Positions 6,609 through 6,915 of a stretch of 6,915 bases of DNA are shown piece by piece (the first letter of the stretch is position 1; every line of letters begins with the position of its first letter). The translations under genes and the position numbers were made by a program. The notes beneath the pieces are model-generated. The model saw nothing but the letters and a program-made list of their open reading frames with translations, had not been told where the DNA came from and ran no database searches. Origin of the DNA: an uncultured Oscillospiraceae bacterium (GTDB lineage Bacteria; Bacillota; Clostridia; Oscillospirales; Oscillospiraceae). The stretch spans positions 1-6,915 of the forward strand of contig CAJOFW010000149.1 of NCBI GenBank assembly GCA_905234005.1, in the 5' to 3' direction.

Positions 6609-6637
6609 ATGATACCATTTTTTGTACCGCGTGACGG
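6609..6637 (-). promoter_or_regulatory. Candidate promoter for the phosphatase-HAD-kinase-hydrolase set
   Basis: On the - strand TATCAT (6609-6614, 5 of 6 to consensus) is preceded by TGG, an extended -10, and 17 bases upstream lies a poor -35, CCGTCA (6632-6637). It would give a leader of about 70 bases before the ATG at 6529. A second candidate is TTGCGG-17-TATCCT (6666-6694), also with a TGn extension. Neither is strong, and I cannot choose between them firmly. Confidence 0.35.
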
Positions 6638-6710
6638 ATGATTTTCACCGGTCAGCGCCTTGTACAGGATAGCACATTTTGCCATGTCCCGCAATCGGTT
6701 TTCGCCGCGT

Positions 6711-6740
6711 TTGACAGCGGACGCGGTAAGCTGGTATAAT
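6711..6740 (+). promoter_or_regulatory. Near-perfect sigma-70/sigma-A promoter
   Basis: TTGACA (6711-6716) and TATAAT (6735-6740) are both perfect consensus, separated by 18 bp, and TGG directly before TATAAT gives an extended -10. Transcription should start near 6747 and read into the gene at 6833 with a leader of about 85 bases. So strong a core promoter suggests either high expression or control by a repressor. Confidence 0.85.
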
Positions 6741-6771
6741 ATGGCCGCTTCGGCGTATCCCTGTTCCGTAT

Positions 6772-6787
6772 GGCCGTTCAAACGGCC
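6772..6787 (+). repeat. Palindrome GGCCGTT-CA-AACGGCC, possible operator or leader hairpin
   Basis: Perfect 7-bp arms are separated by 2 bases, about 25 bases downstream of the predicted transcription start and before the start codon at 6833. A smaller inverted repeat GCCG-CTT-CGGC (6744-6754) lies right at the expected start site. Either could bind a repressor; with a 2-base spacer the first favours a DNA-bound dimer over an RNA hairpin. No regulator gene is visible in the window. Confidence 0.45.
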
Positions 6788-6832
6788 GTTCCATCGAATC
6801 GGAGGCGTCCTGCCCAAGGGCGGATATCACCC

Positions 6833-6915
6833 ATGACGAACATCAGACAGTTTCTCACCGACTTCACCCCGCACAGGCGGTGGACGTATATCATCGGCAT
6901 CGTCGTCCTCGCCTG
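6833..6915 (+). CDS. Start of a membrane protein, possibly an ABC transporter (permease/ATPase); runs off the window
   Basis: Twenty-seven codons are visible, beginning MTNIRQFLTDFTPHRRWTYI and entering a hydrophobic stretch (YIIGIVVLA). A short amphipathic helix, a basic HRRW turn and then a first transmembrane helix are how many fused permease-ATPase ABC exporters begin, but this is too short to be decisive. AAGGGCGG lies about 10 bases before the ATG, and the strong promoter at 6711-6740 points into the gene. Divergent from the phosphatase set. Confidence 0.6.
   Translation, partial: MTNIRQFLTDFTPHRRWTYIIGIVVLA

Larger units (their letters stand above)
6530..6832. other. Divergent intergenic region (303 bp)
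   Basis: This region separates the - strand fusion gene from the + strand gene at the right edge. It is visibly more AT-rich than the fusion gene, especially 6581-6690, and holds a strong + strand promoter, a palindrome and weaker - strand promoter candidates. Open frames crossing it are short or are extensions of neighbouring genes, with no convincing protein. I see no RNA gene in it. Confidence 0.75.

Noticed and set aside
4544..6634. Very long + strand open frame (696 codons) opposite the fusion gene
   Set aside because: Its translation is Arg/Val/Gly-rich with no recognisable motif, it lies wholly antisense to a gene with clear catalytic motifs, and such long antisense frames are common in GC-rich coding DNA.
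6530..6817. N-terminal extension of the fusion gene to an ATG at 6817
   Set aside because: It would place 96 residues before a clear signal peptide, ignores the AAGGAGG at 6540-6546, and runs through the divergent promoter region.

Overview
The window looks like chromosomal DNA from a GC-rich Firmicute, plausibly a gut Clostridia/Oscillospirales-type organism. This is an inference from three things: strong purine-rich Shine-Dalgarno sites (AAGGAGG, GAGGAGG, AAGGAG), a textbook housekeeping promoter, and a macro-domain protein architecture that I associate with anaerobic Clostridia. I see no tRNA, rRNA, CRISPR array, insertion sequence or phage gene.

Left side, + strand (4-1214): a gene for a macro-domain (ADP-ribose-binding type) protein with a Pro/Ser-rich linker and a C-terminal helical, HTH-like domain. 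Its last 49 codons (1065-1214) lie in another frame, apparently because of an extra TC dinucleotide in a TCTCTC run. The gene therefore stops early at 1086.

Middle and right, - strand (6529 down to 1219): a tightly packed, probably co-transcribed four-gene set, in transcription order. (1) An exported 710-residue protein with a complete Agp-like glucose-1-phosphatase (histidine acid phosphatase) domain joined to a complete prephenate dehydratase domain that carries its ACT regulatory region. (2) A small HAD-IB (SerB-like) phosphatase that overlaps gene 1 by 4 bp (ATGA). (3) An FGGY carbohydrate kinase that starts with GTG directly after the stop of gene 2. (4) An alpha/beta hydrolase that appears to have been a lipoprotein coupled to the kinase stop but now lacks a usable start codon there. 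It still has a good internal ATG with its own ribosome site. The set pairs an exported sugar-phosphate phosphatase with an intracellular phosphatase and a sugar kinase, so sugar-phosphate scavenging is a reasonable guess. No gene proves the substrate.

Right edge (6530-6915): a 303-bp divergent intergenic region. On the + strand it holds a near-perfect promoter (TTGACA, 18 bp, TATAAT with an extended -10) and a 7-bp-arm palindrome, followed by the first 27 codons of a probable membrane protein (possibly an ABC exporter) that runs off the window. Weaker candidate promoters face the phosphatase set.

The observation I rate highest is the exported glucose-1-phosphatase/prephenate dehydratase fusion: an amino-acid biosynthesis enzyme placed behind a signal peptide.
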